Shown: positions 1 to 10,940, numbered from the stretch's first letter. The stretch: DNA of 64,000 bases from an uncultured Flavobacteriales bacterium (GCA_943788115.1 CALSPA010000002.1:56976-120975), one strand, 5' to 3'. Notes: generated by a model from the letters alone, not told the origin. Program-made: numbers and translations.

Positions 1-1
1 G

Positions 2-2437
2 GGGTTAGAAACAGAAGAGAACATTAAAGAAAATTCAATTAATAAATCTACTTTTATTAATGAAGTTTTAGCAGATTATAAGCTAGCATGTATTAGTAGA
101 GAAGCATCTCTTTTGGGTCGTAAAGAAGTACTTACAGGTAAAGCAAAGTTTGGAATTTTTGGTGATGGAAAAGAGTTAGCTCAGATTGCCATGGCCAAGC
201 AATTTAAAAACGGTGATTTCAGATCTGGTTATTACCGTGATCAAACATTTATGATGGCCATAGATTCTCTTACGGTTCAGCAATATTTTGCGGGGCTTTA
301 TGCTCATACAAATATTGACGAAGAACCATCTTCAGCGGGAAGACAAATGGGCGGTCATTTTGCAACTAGAAGCTTAAATAATGATGGTTCTTGGAAAAAC
401 TTAATGAATCAAAAAAATTCTTCTGCAGATATCTCGCCTACAGCTGGACAAATGCCAAGACTTCTTGGACTTGCATTAGCCTCAAAAATTTACAAAGACA
501 ATGATTCTTTGAGTGAATTTTCAAATTTTTCAGCTAATGGAAATGAAGTTGCTTTTGGAACCATTGGTGATGCAAGTACCTCTGAAGGAATATTTTGGGA
601 AACCATTAACGCTGCAGGAGTTTTAGAAGTTCCAATGGCAATGTCAATTTGGGACGATGGGTATGGAATTTCTGTACCAAAAAAATACCAAACAACTAAG
701 GGAAGTATTTCTGTTCTTCTTTCCGGACTTGAAAAACAAGAAAATACAAACGGATATAAGATATACAATGTAAATGGGTGGGACTACCCTTCTCTAGTTA
801 GCACCTATGATAATGCTATTAAGTATTGCCGAGAAAATCATGTTCCTGTCCTTGTTCATGTAGAAGAAATCACTCAACCTCAAGGCCACTCCACTTCTGG
901 ATCTCATGAAAGATATAAATCCAAAGAGAGACTAGAATGGGCAAAAAAATACGACTGTAATTTAAAGTTCAAAGAGTGGATACTAAGCAATAATAACGCA
1001 CTAAACAAACCCTTAGCATCTGAAATTGAGCTTACTAACATTGAAAAGGCCGCCAAGGCATTTGTTAAAGATGCAGCTAAAAAGGCTTGGAAAGCATTTA
1101 ATGATGACATTAAAGATGAAAAAGAAAAGTCTATTCAATTAATTTCAAACCTTGCTTTAGAAAGTAAAAATAAGAACGAAATAAATAAGTTAGCCAATAG
1201 TATAAAAACTACAATTGATCCACAAAGAAAAGATATATACAAGGCTGTAAAAACTGCAATTTACCTAGTAAGAAACGAAAACTTAACTTCAAAAAAGAAT
1301 GTTTTAGACTTCATTAACAAAGCTGCAATTGACACACATGATCGTTACAGCTCCTTATTGTATTCAGAAAATGAAAAATCTGCTACTAATATTAAGGAGG
1401 TTAAAGCAGAGTTTAAAGATTCCAGTCTTGTAGATGGTAGAGTTATATTAAGAGAGAATTTTAGAGAAATATTTAAAAAAAAACCTGAAGTAATTACATT
1501 TGGTGAAGACACTGGTCACATTGGTGGTGTAAATCAAGCAATGGAAGGAATGCAAGAAGAGTTTGGTAAAAAAAGAGTGTTTGATACAGGAATTCGAGAA
1601 GCAACAATTCTAGGACAAGGAATTGGAATGTCGTTAAGAGGATTACGTCCTATTGCTGAAATTCAATATTTAGACTACTTACTTTATTGTCTACAAATTA
1701 TGTCTGATGACCTTGCTACTGTTTCTTACAGAACGAAAGGTGGTCAAAAGGCACCATTAATCATTAGAACTAGAGGACATAGACTCGAAGGTGTATGGCA
1801 TGCAGGGTCTCCACTTGGAGGAATAATAAATTTAATAAGAGGAGTTGTTGTATGTGTTCCAAGAAATATGACTAAAGCTGCAGGTTTCTACAATGCTTTA
1901 TTAAAGTCAGATGATCCTGGACTAGTCATTGAATGTCTTAACGGTTATCGATCTAAAGAAAACATCCCTTCAAACCTTGGACTATTCACCACACCTATTG
2001 GAGTTCCTGAAATTGTAAAAAATGGAACCGACATAACAGTTGTCAGCTACGGCTCTACATTTAACATCTGTATGAATGCAGCTAAACAACTTGAACAAAT
2101 GAATGTTTCATGTGAATTAATAGATGTTCAAACATTGTTACCTTTTGATATTAATCACATAATAGTTGAGTCTTTAAAGAAGACAAATAAAATTATTTTT
2201 ATTGATGAAGATGTTTCTGGTGGTGCAACTGCTTATATGCTAAATGAAGTTATCACCAAACAAAAAGGTTATTTTCATTTAGATTCAGAGCCTGTATGTT
2301 TATGCGCAAAAGATCACAGACCAGCATACGGAACAGATGGCGATTATTTTTCTAAACCAAATAACGAAGATATTGTAGAAGCCATTTATTCAATTATGAA
2401 TGAATACAATCCTTCTTTATATCCTAGCCTTTTTTAA
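2..2437 (+). CDS. 2-oxo acid dehydrogenase E1 component, alpha/beta fusion (5' truncated by window edge)
   Basis: Frame is open from base 2 with no start in the window, so TTG at 113 is not the true start. Alpha-type ThDP region (GDASTSEGIFWETINAAGVLEVPMAMSIWDDGYGISVP) followed by beta-type region (VITFGEDTGHIGGVNQAMEGM...GIREATILGQGIGMSLRGLRPIAEIQY). Confidence 0.92.
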   Translation, partial: GLETEENIKENSINKSTFINEVLADYKLACISREASLLGRKEVLTGKAKFGIFGDGKELAQIAMAKQFKNGDFRSGYYRDQTFMMAIDSLTVQQYFAGLYAHTNIDEEPSSAGRQMGGHFATRSLNNDGSWKNLMNQKNSSADISPTAGQMPRLLGLALASKIYKDNDSLSEFSNFSANGNEVAFGTIGDASTSEGIFWETINAAGVLEVPMAMSIWDDGYGISVPKKYQTTKGSISVLLSGLEKQENTNGYKIYNVNGWDYPSLVSTYDNAIKYCRENHVPVLVHVEEITQPQGHSTSGSHERYKSKERLEWAKKYDCNLKFKEWILSNNNALNKPLASEIELTNIEKAAKAFVKDAAKKAWKAFNDDIKDEKEKSIQLISNLALESKNKNEINKLANSIKTTIDPQRKDIYKAVKTAIYLVRNENLTSKKNVLDFINKAAIDTHDRYSSLLYSENEKSATNIKEVKAEFKDSSLVDGRVILRENFREIFKKKPEVITFGEDTGHIGGVNQAMEGMQEEFGKKRVFDTGIREATILGQGIGMSLRGLRPIAEIQYLDYLLYCLQIMSDDLATVSYRTKGGQKAPLIIRTRGHRLEGVWHAGSPLGGIINLIRGVVVCVPRNMTKAAGFYNALLKSDDPGLVIECLNGYRSKENIPSNLGLFTTPIGVPEIVKNGTDITVVSYGSTFNICMNAAKQLEQMNVSCELIDVQTLLPFDINHIIVESLKKTNKIIFIDEDVSGGATAYMLNEVITKQKGYFHLDSEPVCLCAKDHRPAYGTDGDYFSKPNNEDIVEAIYSIMNEYNPSLYPSLF

Positions 2438-2440
2438 TTA

Positions 2441-5041
2441 ATGAAATATTTTCTCATTTTATTCTTTTTTTCTTCAGCAATTACATTTGGTTATGCACAA
2501 AGCAATACTACTTTAGAGTTAAAACAATACATGAATAGCCATTGGGATGAATTAATTCCAATTCGTATTGAATTCAATAAAAATGTAGATTGTTATAATT
2601 TAAATGAAAAGTTTAAAGCTCAAAAGACAGCCTTAGACAAAAGAGTTAAAAAAGTTAATACGGATTTAATCAATCAATCTTATGAATCTCAGCATCAAAT
2701 ATTAGATTTCTTTAAAAGTAAAAACATTCCAAGCTCGAACATTAAATCTTTTTGGATTGTAAATATTATTGTTGCCCTTGTTGACCAAAACACTATTAAA
2801 GAGCTAGAGCAGTTTAAAAATATTTTATTCATTGATTTAGAAAATAATAAATTTACTGCATACGATGAATTTAAAATTGAAGAATCATCTTCAAAACAAC
2901 CCAATGGAGTTGAAAACGGTCTAGTGGCAATAAATGCACCAGCTATGTGGGCATTGGGATATACAGGTAAAGGAAGATTAGCTTATAATTACGATACTGG
3001 TGTTTGGCCAACTCATCCTGCTTTTAATGAAAGATTTATAGGGAACCGATACCCTATGAAACAGAGTTGGATTGGTTATTTCAATTCATTTCCGAATGGC
3101 TCAATACAAAATCATGGAACACATACATTGGGAACAATTGCAGGTTTAATAAACTCAACAAATGACACCATTGGAGTAGCCTTTGGATCCTACTGGATAG
3201 CAAATGACTTTGTCACATCAACTGTACAAGGATTACCACCAATTGTAAATATGATTGAAGCATTTGAATGGGCTTTAAACCCAGACAATGACACTTCTAC
3301 AACTTGGGATGTTCCAGATGTCATTAACAATAGCTGGAGATGGTATGATGGAAATGACACCATTCATTGTAATGGATTTGTAGTTAATTTAATGAATGCC
3401 ATTGAAGCCGCAGGAATTGCAAACGTATTTTCAGGTGGGAATTCTGGCCCAAACAATTCTACTGTAAATTCACCCCAAAGAATAAACACCTCAGAAGTTA
3501 ATACTTTTTCTGTTGGCAGTATAAATGGTAACTTAAGTTTTCCATACGCAATATCTAATTTTTCAACAAGAGGCCCCATTCAATGTCCTGGTAATGGATC
3601 ATTAATTATTCATCCTGAAGTTGTTGCTCCAGGCCAAGGCGTAAGATCTGCTTGGGGGATTGATGACTTCAACACTATTTCGGGTACTAGCATGGCTGCA
3701 CCTCATGTTTCTGGAGCTATTTTGCTTTTAAAAGAAGCATTCCCTTATTTAAGCGGTGAGGATCTTTTATGGGCTTTATATTTAACTGCAATTGATTTAG
3801 GAGATCCAGGTGAAGACAATACTTATGGGATGGGATTAATTGATGTGTATGCTGCATTTCAATTTTTATCTACAACAAATACTCCAATAGATCCACTAGC
3901 TTTAAACTATGATTTAGCACTCGACTCAATTACGATTCCTAACATATCATCTTTTACATGCGAAAACAACTTTTCTCCAACAATAAATTTCTCAAACAAA
4001 GGAGACTTCACTATAAATTCTGTTGATTTTAAAATTAAAGTTAATGGAGTTGTTATTCAAAATTTTAACTGGTCAGGATCATTGTCTCCTCAAAGTTCAG
4101 CTAATACAACTATTCCTTCTATAACTATTCAAAACTCTGGAGAGAAAGAACTTCAAATAATTGGTGAAATTAGCAATAGCTCAACAGAAAATGACTTATT
4201 TAATAACAGTGTTATTAATCGATTTTCAATAGTTAATGAATTTACAAGTCTTCCATTTATTGAACATTTTGAAAATGGAATTTCAGACTCATTATGGGTC
4301 ATCGAAAATAAAGATGCTGATTTAACCTGGATTTCTGACAGTACTGAAGGTTTAAATTGGAGTTCAAAATCTGCATGTATTAAATTATACTCCTACAGTC
4401 CTAGAGACAATCAAAAAGATGGTCTTTTAACACCTAAAATAACTCTTTCAAACAACTCAGATTTATTTTTAACATTCGATATTGCTTACCAGCAAAGGAG
4501 TCCAAGCAATGTAGTTAAAGACACTTTTAAAATATATTTATCTAACAATTGTGGAAGCACTTTTGACTATTTACTTTATGAGAAATTTGACAATGAGCTT
4601 AGTACTTTTGATACAGTAAAACACGACTTCATTCCCCAATACAACTCGCATTGGAGAAACGACACTGTTGATTTATCTTTATTTTCAGGTGAAGATGTAA
4701 TTGTTAAATTTGAAACAATTAACAGACAGGGAAATAACTTATATTTAGACAACATTAAAATATTTGAGGGTCAGTCTGCACCTTTAGGCATTAGTAACTC
4801 TTCAAACACATTTAAAATTTTTCCTAATCCAGCAAAAGAGCTAATTCACCTTTGGTCATCAACCTTAAATTTGAAAAATTATTCATTAAAACTTTACAAT
4901 TCATACGGACAAGTTGTTGAATTAAAACAACTAGGAAATACCAACAACTCGATTTCAACTATTGATTTACCCAGAGGAATGTATTTTATTCAATTGTTTA
5001 ATAAAGAACAATCAATCACTAAATCCTTTTTAAAATGGTAA
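2441..5041 (+). CDS. S8 family serine peptidase with C-terminal T9SS type A sorting domain
   Basis: Signal peptide; subtilisin motifs (YNYDTGVW, NHGTHTLGTIAG, ISGTSMAAPHVSGA); C-terminal FKIFPNPAKELIHLW...GMYFIQLF. Confidence 0.92.
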   Translation: MKYFLILFFFSSAITFGYAQSNTTLELKQYMNSHWDELIPIRIEFNKNVDCYNLNEKFKAQKTALDKRVKKVNTDLINQSYESQHQILDFFKSKNIPSSNIKSFWIVNIIVALVDQNTIKELEQFKNILFIDLENNKFTAYDEFKIEESSSKQPNGVENGLVAINAPAMWALGYTGKGRLAYNYDTGVWPTHPAFNERFIGNRYPMKQSWIGYFNSFPNGSIQNHGTHTLGTIAGLINSTNDTIGVAFGSYWIANDFVTSTVQGLPPIVNMIEAFEWALNPDNDTSTTWDVPDVINNSWRWYDGNDTIHCNGFVVNLMNAIEAAGIANVFSGGNSGPNNSTVNSPQRINTSEVNTFSVGSINGNLSFPYAISNFSTRGPIQCPGNGSLIIHPEVVAPGQGVRSAWGIDDFNTISGTSMAAPHVSGAILLLKEAFPYLSGEDLLWALYLTAIDLGDPGEDNTYGMGLIDVYAAFQFLSTTNTPIDPLALNYDLALDSITIPNISSFTCENNFSPTINFSNKGDFTINSVDFKIKVNGVVIQNFNWSGSLSPQSSANTTIPSITIQNSGEKELQIIGEISNSSTENDLFNNSVINRFSIVNEFTSLPFIEHFENGISDSLWVIENKDADLTWISDSTEGLNWSSKSACIKLYSYSPRDNQKDGLLTPKITLSNNSDLFLTFDIAYQQRSPSNVVKDTFKIYLSNNCGSTFDYLLYEKFDNELSTFDTVKHDFIPQYNSHWRNDTVDLSLFSGEDVIVKFETINRQGNNLYLDNIKIFEGQSAPLGISNSSNTFKIFPNPAKELIHLWSSTLNLKNYSLKLYNSYGQVVELKQLGNTNNSISTIDLPRGMYFIQLFNKEQSITKSFLKW

Positions 5042-5421
5042 AGGTTTTCACATTTTTAATTTGTATGTTTTTTATAGGAACATTACTTTCTCAAAAAGAA
5101 GAAATTAAATGTTGGAAAGTCAAAAAAGGACGATTTGAGATGGTTGGACCTCAAGGGGGAAGTATTAAAATAAGAAGAAAGTCAAATGTTCAAATAGAAA
5201 GGTATTCAAGACAAAAAGTTAGACATAAATTTAACATCAAGTGGATTGATGATTGTAATTATGAACTAACTTTAAAGAAGTCGAGAATAAAATCGTTGAT
5301 TAATCATACTGAAGTTAAATTACTTGTAACAGTGGTTGAAGTAAGTAAGTTTTATTATAGTGCTTTAATCAAAACTGGTGTTAACGATAAAGCAGAAAAA
5401 ATTGAAATTGAAATTAAATAA
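5035..5421 (+). CDS. Small secreted hypothetical protein
   Basis: 128-aa ORF with N-terminal signal, overlaps end of preceding gene. Confidence 0.6.
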   Translation: MVKVFTFLICMFFIGTLLSQKEEIKCWKVKKGRFEMVGPQGGSIKIRRKSNVQIERYSRQKVRHKFNIKWIDDCNYELTLKKSRIKSLINHTEVKLLVTVVEVSKFYYSALIKTGVNDKAEKIEIEIK

Positions 5422-5429
5422 AAATAGAA

Positions 5430-6206
5430 TTGTTTATCATTGACATTGAGACAAAGCAAAAATTAGATTTTTTTGTAGATAAATACAATCGTTCAAATTT
5501 TATTGAAAAAGACCCCATTTCCATTCCTCACCAATTTTCTAAAAAAGAAGACATTGAAGTTATAGGTTTATTGGTAGCTACAATTTCTTGGGGAAATAGA
5601 AATTCAATATTAAAAAGCGCCTATAAAATGGTTGAATTAATGAACAACCAACCTTATGATTTTATAATGAATTACAAGGAATCAGATTTAGCAATAGTTA
5701 ATAAATTCAAACACCGAACATTTAATGGTTTTGACTTTCATTTTTTCACTTTAAGAATAAAAGAAATTTACTTATACCACAATGGTCTTGAGAGCGTTTT
5801 TACAAATGGTTTTGCAAAAGAAAATGAAGCAGCAAAAGCAATAACACATTTTAGAAATATTTTTATTCCAGAAGATTTTGCCGAAATCAGAACATCTAAA
5901 CACATTGCCAACCCTTTAAAAGGGTCGGCATCTAAAAGATTAAACATGTTTCTGCGTTGGATGGTAAGAAAAGATAATAATGGAGTAGATTTTGGAATTT
6001 GGAACAAAATACCTACTTCTAAACTTTCTTGTCCTTTAGATGTTCATAGTGGTAGGTCTGCAAGAGATTATAAGTTATTATTTCGTAAACAAAATGATTT
6101 AAAAGCAGTTAATGAACTTGATTATTCATTAAGAAAATTAGACATGAACGATCCTGTAAAATATGACTATGCTCTTTTTGGCATGGGAATAGAAAATAAA
6201 TTATAG
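5430..6206 (+). CDS. TIGR02757/DUF2400 family protein
   Basis: PISIPHQFSKKEDIEVIGLLVATISWGNR and LDVHSGRSARDYKLLFRKQND characteristic of family; non-ATG (TTG) start probable. Confidence 0.8.
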   Translation: MFIIDIETKQKLDFFVDKYNRSNFIEKDPISIPHQFSKKEDIEVIGLLVATISWGNRNSILKSAYKMVELMNNQPYDFIMNYKESDLAIVNKFKHRTFNGFDFHFFTLRIKEIYLYHNGLESVFTNGFAKENEAAKAITHFRNIFIPEDFAEIRTSKHIANPLKGSASKRLNMFLRWMVRKDNNGVDFGIWNKIPTSKLSCPLDVHSGRSARDYKLLFRKQNDLKAVNELDYSLRKLDMNDPVKYDYALFGMGIENKL

Positions 6207-6228
6207 AAAGTTTTAAATTTACAAGCAA

Positions 6229-8277
6229 ATGACATTTTTATTCCCTGAATTTTTGTGGGCAATTTCACTTATTGCTATTCCAATAATAATTCATTTATTT
6301 AATTTTAGACGATATAAGAAAATCTATTATTCAGATATTTCCTTATTAAAAAGTATAAAAACTGAAACAAAAAACAGATCTCAATTAAAACACATATTAA
6401 TTCTTACATCAAGAATATTAGCAATTTGCTCTTTAGTTTTAGCATTTTGTTTTCCATTTAAACCCCACAACAATCAGAATGTAAACAGTGAAAAAATAAC
6501 AGCAATTTATTTAGACAATTCACTAAGCATGAGTAATAAAAATCAAAACGATCGTTTATTAGATCTTGCAAAGCAACAAGCACTAGAACTGGTGGAACAG
6601 TATTCATCAGGAACTAAATTTTTACTTACTACAAATGATTTCGAGAACAATTTACAAAGAGTTATTTCTAAAACTCAGGTAAAGAAACTCATTTCTGAAA
6701 CCCAGCCAACTTACATTCAAAAGACTTTTGCAGATGTTTACCTTAAACAATCCGATTTACTAGAAGAATTTAAAACCAAAAAAGATGTATTTTGGCTTAC
6801 CGACCTGCAAAAATCAACAGCTTCATTTTACAACATTTCTTTAGACACTTCTTTGTATGTACACCTCTTGCCTTTTTCAAATGTAAACACTGGAAACATT
6901 TACATTGACTCTGTGTGGTTTGAAACTCCAACAAGAAGAATTAACAAACAAGAATTTATTAAAGTGAAATTGAGAAATACCTATAACACTAATTTGTCAT
7001 TTAGACTAGAGGCTGATTTTAATGGGAATGAAACTAAAGGTTTGAGCTCTGGAGAAATTAATAAACAAACCGAGAAAATTGTTGAAATTCCATTTATGAT
7101 TAGAGAACCTGGAATTAAACATGTAGATATTAAATTATTAGATTATGCAGAACCTAGTTTAATTTTTGACGACACCTATTTTATCACTTACAAAATAAAT
7201 TCTTCATTTAACATTCTTCACATTACAAATGAAGATAATTATTCTAAAGAAAAATATTTTAAATCATTATTCTCTACTCTAGAGAATGTAAATTTTATTT
7301 CTTTTCCAATTGGCTCAATAGATTATTCAAAGATAAGATCACAAGATTTAATTATAATAGAAAATATCAATGACATTAACACTGGATTAACAACATCACT
7401 TCAAGAGTTTATTGATGCTGGAAAATCGCTTATTATATTTCCAGGAAACGATATAAATTTCAGTTCTTATAATAAATTATATAATAAATATGAGTTATCT
7501 TTTATAGGATTGGATACCACAGATAAAAAAGTTGGTGAATTAAATTATCAGCACCCTATTTACAGCAATGTTTTTGATCAAATTAAAGAAAATATAAATT
7601 TACCTTACGTAAAACAAAATTATAAATTGAACATTAAGCCTAATTCTAATACAGCTAGTGTGATTAATCTAAATAATGAAGATCCTTTTTTAATTGAGAC
7701 TAAAGATAACAAAGGTTCTTTGTACACTTTCACTACTTCAACAGATTTAAAATTCACTAATTTTATCAAGCAGGCTATTTTTGTGCCTACTATTTTAAGA
7801 ATTACTGAGCTTTGTGAACAACAAAACAGTCTTAGCTACCAGATTGGAAGAGATAATATTATAAAATCTTCAATTAACATTTCTAATGTTTCTGATTTAA
7901 AAATCAAATCAGAAGATAACTCTCAAGTTTTTATTCCAGGATACAAAAAAGCTGATCAAAATAGCTTACTACTGATAAACAATCAGATAGACAAGCCTGG
8001 AAACTTCAATGTTATTTATAGCAACGATATTTTAGACGGATTTGCATATAACTACAGTAGAAAAGAATCAAACATGGAATTTCTCCCATTAACAGATTTG
8101 AAAATTAATTTAGAGAGCTCATCTCTTTCTGCACATTTTAAGCTTTATGAGGTTATTAACAAGCAAAAATTCATTAACATTAGTAACGAAACAAAGGGAA
8201 TTTTGTATTGGAAGTATTTTATTATCCTCACTTTAGTATTTTTGGGGTTAGAAATTCTTCTTATTAGATTAATATAA
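6229..8277 (+). CDS. BatA-domain (N-terminal double-TM) protein
   Basis: N-terminus MTFLFPEFLWAISLIAIPIIIHLFNFRRYKKIYYSDISLLKSIKTETKNRSQLKHILIL typical of BatA-like proteins; C-terminal TM. Confidence 0.85.
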   Translation: MTFLFPEFLWAISLIAIPIIIHLFNFRRYKKIYYSDISLLKSIKTETKNRSQLKHILILTSRILAICSLVLAFCFPFKPHNNQNVNSEKITAIYLDNSLSMSNKNQNDRLLDLAKQQALELVEQYSSGTKFLLTTNDFENNLQRVISKTQVKKLISETQPTYIQKTFADVYLKQSDLLEEFKTKKDVFWLTDLQKSTASFYNISLDTSLYVHLLPFSNVNTGNIYIDSVWFETPTRRINKQEFIKVKLRNTYNTNLSFRLEADFNGNETKGLSSGEINKQTEKIVEIPFMIREPGIKHVDIKLLDYAEPSLIFDDTYFITYKINSSFNILHITNEDNYSKEKYFKSLFSTLENVNFISFPIGSIDYSKIRSQDLIIIENINDINTGLTTSLQEFIDAGKSLIIFPGNDINFSSYNKLYNKYELSFIGLDTTDKKVGELNYQHPIYSNVFDQIKENINLPYVKQNYKLNIKPNSNTASVINLNNEDPFLIETKDNKGSLYTFTTSTDLKFTNFIKQAIFVPTILRITELCEQQNSLSYQIGRDNIIKSSINISNVSDLKIKSEDNSQVFIPGYKKADQNSLLLINNQIDKPGNFNVIYSNDILDGFAYNYSRKESNMEFLPLTDLKINLESSSLSAHFKLYEVINKQKFINISNETKGILYWKYFIILTLVFLGLEILLIRLI

Positions 8278-8282
8278 AGAAA

Positions 8283-9560
8283 ATGAATACAACTATTGTT
8301 TTAAAAAAAGTTACCATTATTGATCCGAATTCTCCTTTCAATAAACAAACTAAGGATGTATTAATTGAAAATGGAATGGTTGTTAAAGTTAATAATGACA
8401 TTAACCCAGTAGCATCAGCTTTAATTATTGAAGAAGATGGATTACACATCTGTCCTGGTTTATTTGATTTGTTAGTTGATTTCGGTGAGCCTGGATTCGA
8501 ATACAAAGAAACTCTTGAATCAGGTTGTAATGCTGCAATGGAAGGTGGATTTACTGGAGTTGGTCTTTCGCCTAATTCAACTCCTCCTAGAGATAATAAA
8601 AGCGCTATTGAATATTGCGTTAACAAAACTGCTAATCATTTAGTTGATTTACATCCTATTGGAACTATTTCTAAAGATTTAAAAGGTAAAGAGCTCTCTG
8701 AAATGTTCGACTTGAAATCTTCTGGTGCAGTTGCTTTTTTTGATGGAAAGAACAACACTATATCAGCTGGTCTTATGGCAAGAGCATTGCTCTACTCAAA
8801 AAACTTCAACGGTTTAATTTTTTCTTTCCCATACGATTCTAGCCTTTCCAACAATGGTCAAATGAACGAAAGTGTTGAAAGCACAAAATTAGGATTGGAA
8901 GGTATCCCATCAATTTCGGAAGAACTTCAAATGAGTAGGGATTTATTTTTAAGTTCATATAATGACGCTAAAATTCACTTTACTACTGTATCTAGCAGAG
9001 CAACAGTACCAATGCTTTTAGAAGCAAAACAAAACAACATTAATGTCTCATCAAGTGTAGCTATTCATAATTTAATTCTTACTGATGATTCTCTTAGAGA
9101 TTTTGACAGTAACTTTAAAGTTCTTCCTCCTCTCAGAACCCAAGAAGACAAAGATTCACTAATAGAAGGTTTAAAAAGTGGTGTTATTGATGTAATTACA
9201 TCTGACCATACTCCACAAGATTTAGAATCAAAAAAAATGGAATTTAGTATTGCAGAATTTGGAATTATAGGTACTCAAACTGCTTTTCCACTAGCAGTAA
9301 CACATTTATCAAAAAGCATAGGTCTTGAAGAGATTGTTCTCAAAATGGCCATAAATCCTAGAACAATACTAGAGCTTGACACGCCTGTCATCAACGAAGG
9401 ATTTAAAGCTAACGTTACACTATTTAACCCTAAAAAAGAATTCACATTTACAAAAGAAAACAATAAATCTTTAAGTGAAAATTCTCCCTTTTTAAACACT
9501 TCTCTTTCCTGTAAAGTTGTTGGTGTAATTAATGGCGAAAAATATCATTTGAATGATTAA
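8283..9560 (+). CDS. Dihydroorotase/amidohydrolase
   Basis: Dihydroorotase-like architecture: CPGLFDLLVDFGEPGFEYKETLESGCNAAMEGGFTGV and DVITSDHTPQDLESKKMEFSIAEFGIIGTQTAFPL. Confidence 0.85.
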   Translation: MNTTIVLKKVTIIDPNSPFNKQTKDVLIENGMVVKVNNDINPVASALIIEEDGLHICPGLFDLLVDFGEPGFEYKETLESGCNAAMEGGFTGVGLSPNSTPPRDNKSAIEYCVNKTANHLVDLHPIGTISKDLKGKELSEMFDLKSSGAVAFFDGKNNTISAGLMARALLYSKNFNGLIFSFPYDSSLSNNGQMNESVESTKLGLEGIPSISEELQMSRDLFLSSYNDAKIHFTTVSSRATVPMLLEAKQNNINVSSSVAIHNLILTDDSLRDFDSNFKVLPPLRTQEDKDSLIEGLKSGVIDVITSDHTPQDLESKKMEFSIAEFGIIGTQTAFPLAVTHLSKSIGLEEIVLKMAINPRTILELDTPVINEGFKANVTLFNPKKEFTFTKENNKSLSENSPFLNTSLSCKVVGVINGEKYHLND

Positions 9561-9591
9561 AATATTTTAGTTCTTTTTTAATGAAAAATAT

Positions 9592-9599
9592 TACATTTG
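9592..9599 (+). promoter_or_regulatory. Bacteroidetes -7 element (TAnnTTTG: TACATTTG) for SRP RNA
   Basis: TACATTTG immediately upstream of the RNA 5' end. Confidence 0.6.
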
Positions 9600-9601
9600 C
9601 A

Positions 9602-9699
9602 GCGGGCAAGTCTTATACGACCAGCTCCTGCTGAATCCCCCAGGATGGGAACATAGCAAGGGTATGTGGTTGAGCGGTGCGATATAAGTAGCTTGCCCA
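9602..9699 (+). ncRNA. ffs: Signal recognition particle RNA, small bacterial type
   Basis: GCGGGCAAG...GCTTGCCC terminal helix, apical CCCAGGATGGGAACATAGCAAGGG matching the CAGGxxxGGAAxxxAGCA consensus, followed by a T-tract. Confidence 0.9.
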
Positions 9700-9723
9700 T
9701 TTTTTTTTCTTACCTCCCCTATT

Positions 9724-10116
9724 TTGATTTCTTCGTATGATATTCGAATAATGCATCAAACTGACATTGATGATTGCTTAGCTGTATCATTTTCTGAATT
9801 TGGGAACAACTACCATCAATCAATATATTTTGAATTAGATAATAGAAATCATTTTTACTACGTTGCAATTAAAAACCTTACTAATAACAACATCAAAATT
9901 AAAACTTATTTTCATTATTTAAATGATGTAGTAGCTGTTAAATCTAGTGAACAAAAAAAAGGTGTTGGCTCAAATTTACTTAAGAAAATTCTATTAGAAT
10001 TAGATGAAAAACTCCCCTTATACTCAATAGCTTGGAAAGACTTGAATGGGGTAAACATTGAAAAACTTTATAAAAACAACAACTTAATTCCTTTAAAGGG
10101 TTTAGGCAAAATCTGA
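9724..10116 (+). CDS. GNAT family N-acetyltransferase, apparently interrupted by in-frame TGA at 10114-10116
   Basis: GNAT-like DVVAVKSSEQKKGVGSNLLKKIL. The same frame stays open after TGA to TAA at 10204-10206 and encodes RPNCNNKFICPSYNNGCQCEGILFKLIPC. Confidence 0.7.
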   Translation: MISSYDIRIMHQTDIDDCLAVSFSEFGNNYHQSIYFELDNRNHFYYVAIKNLTNNNIKIKTYFHYLNDVVAVKSSEQKKGVGSNLLKKILLELDEKLPLYSIAWKDLNGVNIEKLYKNNNLIPLKGLGKI

Positions 10117-10258
10117 AGACCTAATTGTAATAATAAATTTATATGTCCTTCTTACAATAATGGCTGTCAATGTGAAGGAATACTATTTAAATTAATACCC
10201 TGTTAAAAGTAGGTAGTAAATGTTAATAGATTTAGTAGTAAATATTAAAGTAGAAAAT

Positions 10259-10266
10259 TAACTTTG
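10259..10266 (+). promoter_or_regulatory. Bacteroidetes -7 element (TAACTTTG) upstream of fructose-6-phosphate aldolase-like gene
   Basis: TAnnTTTG match 17 nt before ATG at 10284. Confidence 0.5.
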
Positions 10267-10283
10267 CAACTTAAATTTAACAA

Positions 10284-10940
10284 ATGAAATTTTTTATAGA
10301 TACTGCCAACCTCGAACAAATTAAAGAAGCTGAAGACATGGGCATTCTTGATGGAGTTACCACTAACCCATCACTAATGGCTAAGGAAGGAATCTCAGGA
10401 AGTGAAAATATTATTAACCACTATAAGAAAATCTGCGAAATTGTTGATGGAGATGTAAGTGCCGAAGTAATTTCTACTGATTTCAATGGAATGGTAGAAG
10501 AAGGTGAAAAGCTAGCATCTTTACACCCAAATATTGTAGTTAAAGTTCCTATGATTACTGAGGGAATAAAAGCAATTAAATATTTTTCAAACAAAGGAAT
10601 TAAGACAAATTGTACACTAGTATTTTCTGCTGGTCAAGCACTATTGGCTGCAAAGGCTGGTGCAACTTACGTTTCTCCTTTTATCGGCAGATTAGATGAT
10701 GTTAGTACAGATGGAATAGAACTTATAGACCAAATACGTCTTATCTATGATAACTATGGTTTTGAAACACAAATTCTAGCAGCTTCTGTAAGACATCCAA
10801 TGCATATCATACAATGTGCAGAAATTGGTGCTGATGTTATGACAGGTCCTATTAGCGCAATTAAGGCTCTTGCAAAACATCCACTTACTGATAGTGGTCT
10901 GGAAAAATTCTTAGCAGATTTTAAAAAGGTAAACGGATAG
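10284..10940 (+). CDS. fsa: Fructose-6-phosphate aldolase / transaldolase-like
   Basis: [59 protein letters not shown]. Confidence 0.93.
   Translation: MKFFIDTANLEQIKEAEDMGILDGVTTNPSLMAKEGISGSENIINHYKKICEIVDGDVSAEVISTDFNGMVEEGEKLASLHPNIVVKVPMITEGIKAIKYFSNKGIKTNCTLVFSAGQALLAAKAGATYVSPFIGRLDDVSTDGIELIDQIRLIYDNYGFETQILAASVRHPMHIIQCAEIGADVMTGPISAIKALAKHPLTDSGLEKFLADFKKVNG

Noticed and set aside
113-2437. TTG at 113 as the true start of the E1 gene
   Set aside because: The frame is open back to base 2 with plausible coding sequence, so the gene is simply truncated by the window.
8264-8626. Minus-strand 120-aa ORF antisense to the dihydroorotase
   Set aside because: Shadow ORF wholly inside a strong plus-strand gene; no recognisable domain.
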